This document shows positions 63,386 to 64,000 of a DNA stretch of 64,000 nt, in pieces. The DNA is from Flavobacterium sp. CFS9 (GTDB lineage Bacteria; Bacteroidota; Bacteroidia; Flavobacteriales; Flavobacteriaceae): positions 1,302,001 to 1,366,000 of the forward strand of contig NZ_AP031573.1 of the NCBI RefSeq assembly GCF_041154745.1, in the 5' to 3' direction. A program made the translations under genes and the position numbers. Each line of letters begins with the position of its first letter. The stretch's first letter is position 1. The notes under the pieces were generated by a model. The model saw nothing but the letters and a program-made list of their open reading frames with translations, had not been told where the DNA came from and searched no databases.

Positions 63386-63976
63386 TTATTTCTTTAAAGA
63401 GCTGTCATCTAATATAACTTTGACCTTTTCTCTTAACTGAGGTAAAACCTTTTCCTGAAACCATTCATTTTTAGCCTGCCAGACATTGTTTCTTGGTGAC
63501 GGATGCGGCAAGGGAAAATAGTACGGTAAATAATCCTCAAAATTTCGTACCGTTTCGGTCAGTGTACTTTTGGCATTATCACCTAAATAATATTTCTGCG
63601 AATACTGCCCTATCAATAAAACAAGTTCTGCATCCGGCATTAATCTCAATACTTTTTTATGCCATAATGGTGCGCACTCTGGTCGTGGAGGTAGATCTCC
63701 AGTCTTTCCTGTACCCGGAAAACAAAACCCCATTGGCATCAATGCTATCTTATCCGTATTATAAAATACTACTTTATCAATTTGCAGCCAATTCCTCAAA
63801 TTATCCCCGCTTTTATCATTCCATGCAATATTAGTATTGTGCACAATCCGTCCAGGTGCCTGTCCAATAATTACAATTTTGCTATTTCTGCTGGCTGCAA
63901 CGACGGGATTGACACCGTCTTCCAGATAATCTTCACAAACACGGCAGTTTCTAATTTGTTCCAAAAGCTCTTCCAT
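63386..63976 (-). CDS. Uracil-DNA glycosylase-family protein
   Basis: 196 residues from the ATG at 63976 (MEELLEQIRNCRVCEDYL). IIGQAPGRIVHNTNIAWND (about 33-51) is the uracil-DNA-glycosylase superfamily motif with the Gly-Gln-Ala-Pro-Gly loop. LMPMGFCFPGTG, PRPECAPLWHKK and the C-terminal LPHPSPRNN (HPSPRN motif) complete the fold. The Cys residues at 11 and 14 and later hint at an Fe-S-type group, but a fourth ligand is not certain. Whether it repairs uracil in DNA is not shown. The gene runs almost to the window edge, converging with the LuxE-like gene. Confidence 0.85.
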   Translation of the reverse strand: MEELLEQIRNCRVCEDYLEDGVNPVVAASRNSKIVIIGQAPGRIVHNTNIAWNDKSGDNLRNWLQIDKVVFYNTDKIALMPMGFCFPGTGKTGDLPPRPECAPLWHKKVLRLMPDAELVLLIGQYSQKYYLGDNAKSTLTETVRNFEDYLPYYFPLPHPSPRNNVWQAKNEWFQEKVLPQLREKVKVILDDSSLKK

Positions 63977-64000
63977 AATGATCAATCATTTAAACTAAAA

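Noticed and set aside
1..64000. CRISPR arrays, insertion sequences, integrases, attachment sites
   Set aside because: No regularly spaced direct repeats, no transposase or integrase motifs and no tRNA-associated direct repeats were seen.

Overview
The window is one continuous piece of chromosome from a Bacteroidota bacterium, almost certainly a Flavobacterium or close relative. The evidence is the AT-rich sequence, Flavobacterium-type promoters (TTG, about 19 bases, TAnnTTTG) instead of Shine-Dalgarno sites, a type IX secretion (T9SS) C-terminal sorting domain, lipoproteins with acidic residues after the cysteine, a TonB-dependent receptor with a carboxypeptidase-like N-terminal domain, and the aromatic-pathway fusions and DUF1501/DUF1800 pair typical of the phylum. 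I see no rRNA, tRNA, CRISPR array, transposase or prophage. Most of it is core metabolism with a few accessory patches.

Layout. 0-17 kb: the 3' end of a HerA-like ATPase gene, kynurenine 3-monooxygenase (kmo) and, 13 kb away on the same strand, kynureninase (kynU). Between them lie an AraC regulator with NTF2-like and beta-lactamase-fold serine hydrolase genes, a penicillin-acylase-family enzyme, an AsmA-like protein and an unrecognised 603-residue protein with a TIM-barrel-like motif. 15.8-24.4 kb: queA, aroA, a MazG-type pyrophosphohydrolase, two tandem DUF3857 proteins (one with a degenerate transglutaminase site), dtd and rsgA. 24.6-29.2 kb: a four-gene aromatic amino acid operon in the order pheA, aminotransferase, tyrA, DAHP synthase/chorismate mutase. 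It is preceded by a 26-codon leader peptide packed with Phe and Tyr codons, a promoter and a Rho-independent hairpin, which together form a textbook transcription attenuator and are the most interesting signal here. 29.2-32.1 kb: a 153-bp tandem duplication of the 3' end of the DUF1501 gene, then DUF1501 and DUF1800. 32.4-46 kb: nrdA/nrdB, DUF3109, MarC, a minimal FAD protein, an S41 peptidase, dCMP deaminase, HupE/UreJ-like, TerB-like, fbp, an acetyltransferase and aspartate kinase.

46-48.4 kb is a small accessory patch: two paralogous XRE regulators, a small lipoprotein, a truncated and frameshifted AraC-type membrane regulator, and three very small membrane-protein genes, two of them below normal ORF cut-offs. 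48.4-54 kb carries a large outer-membrane protein, a secreted Lys/Ala-rich protein with a PBCV basic adaptor-like C-terminus, and a glycosyltransferase. 53.9-62.2 kb looks like a phosphate-type response locus: an OprO/P-type porin, a histidine kinase, an OmpR/PhoB-type regulator, a TonB-dependent receptor, a surface beta-helix-like lipoprotein and a tiny T9SS substrate that is essentially only a sorting domain. The window ends with a LuxE-like acyltransferase that probably starts at TTG, and a uracil-DNA-glycosylase-family protein.

Intergenic DNA repeatedly contains strong hairpin terminators (several of one CCCGACAG family) and short dispersed repeats, two of which sit inside the aromatic operon. 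All functions are read from motifs by eye; no database search or folding program was run.
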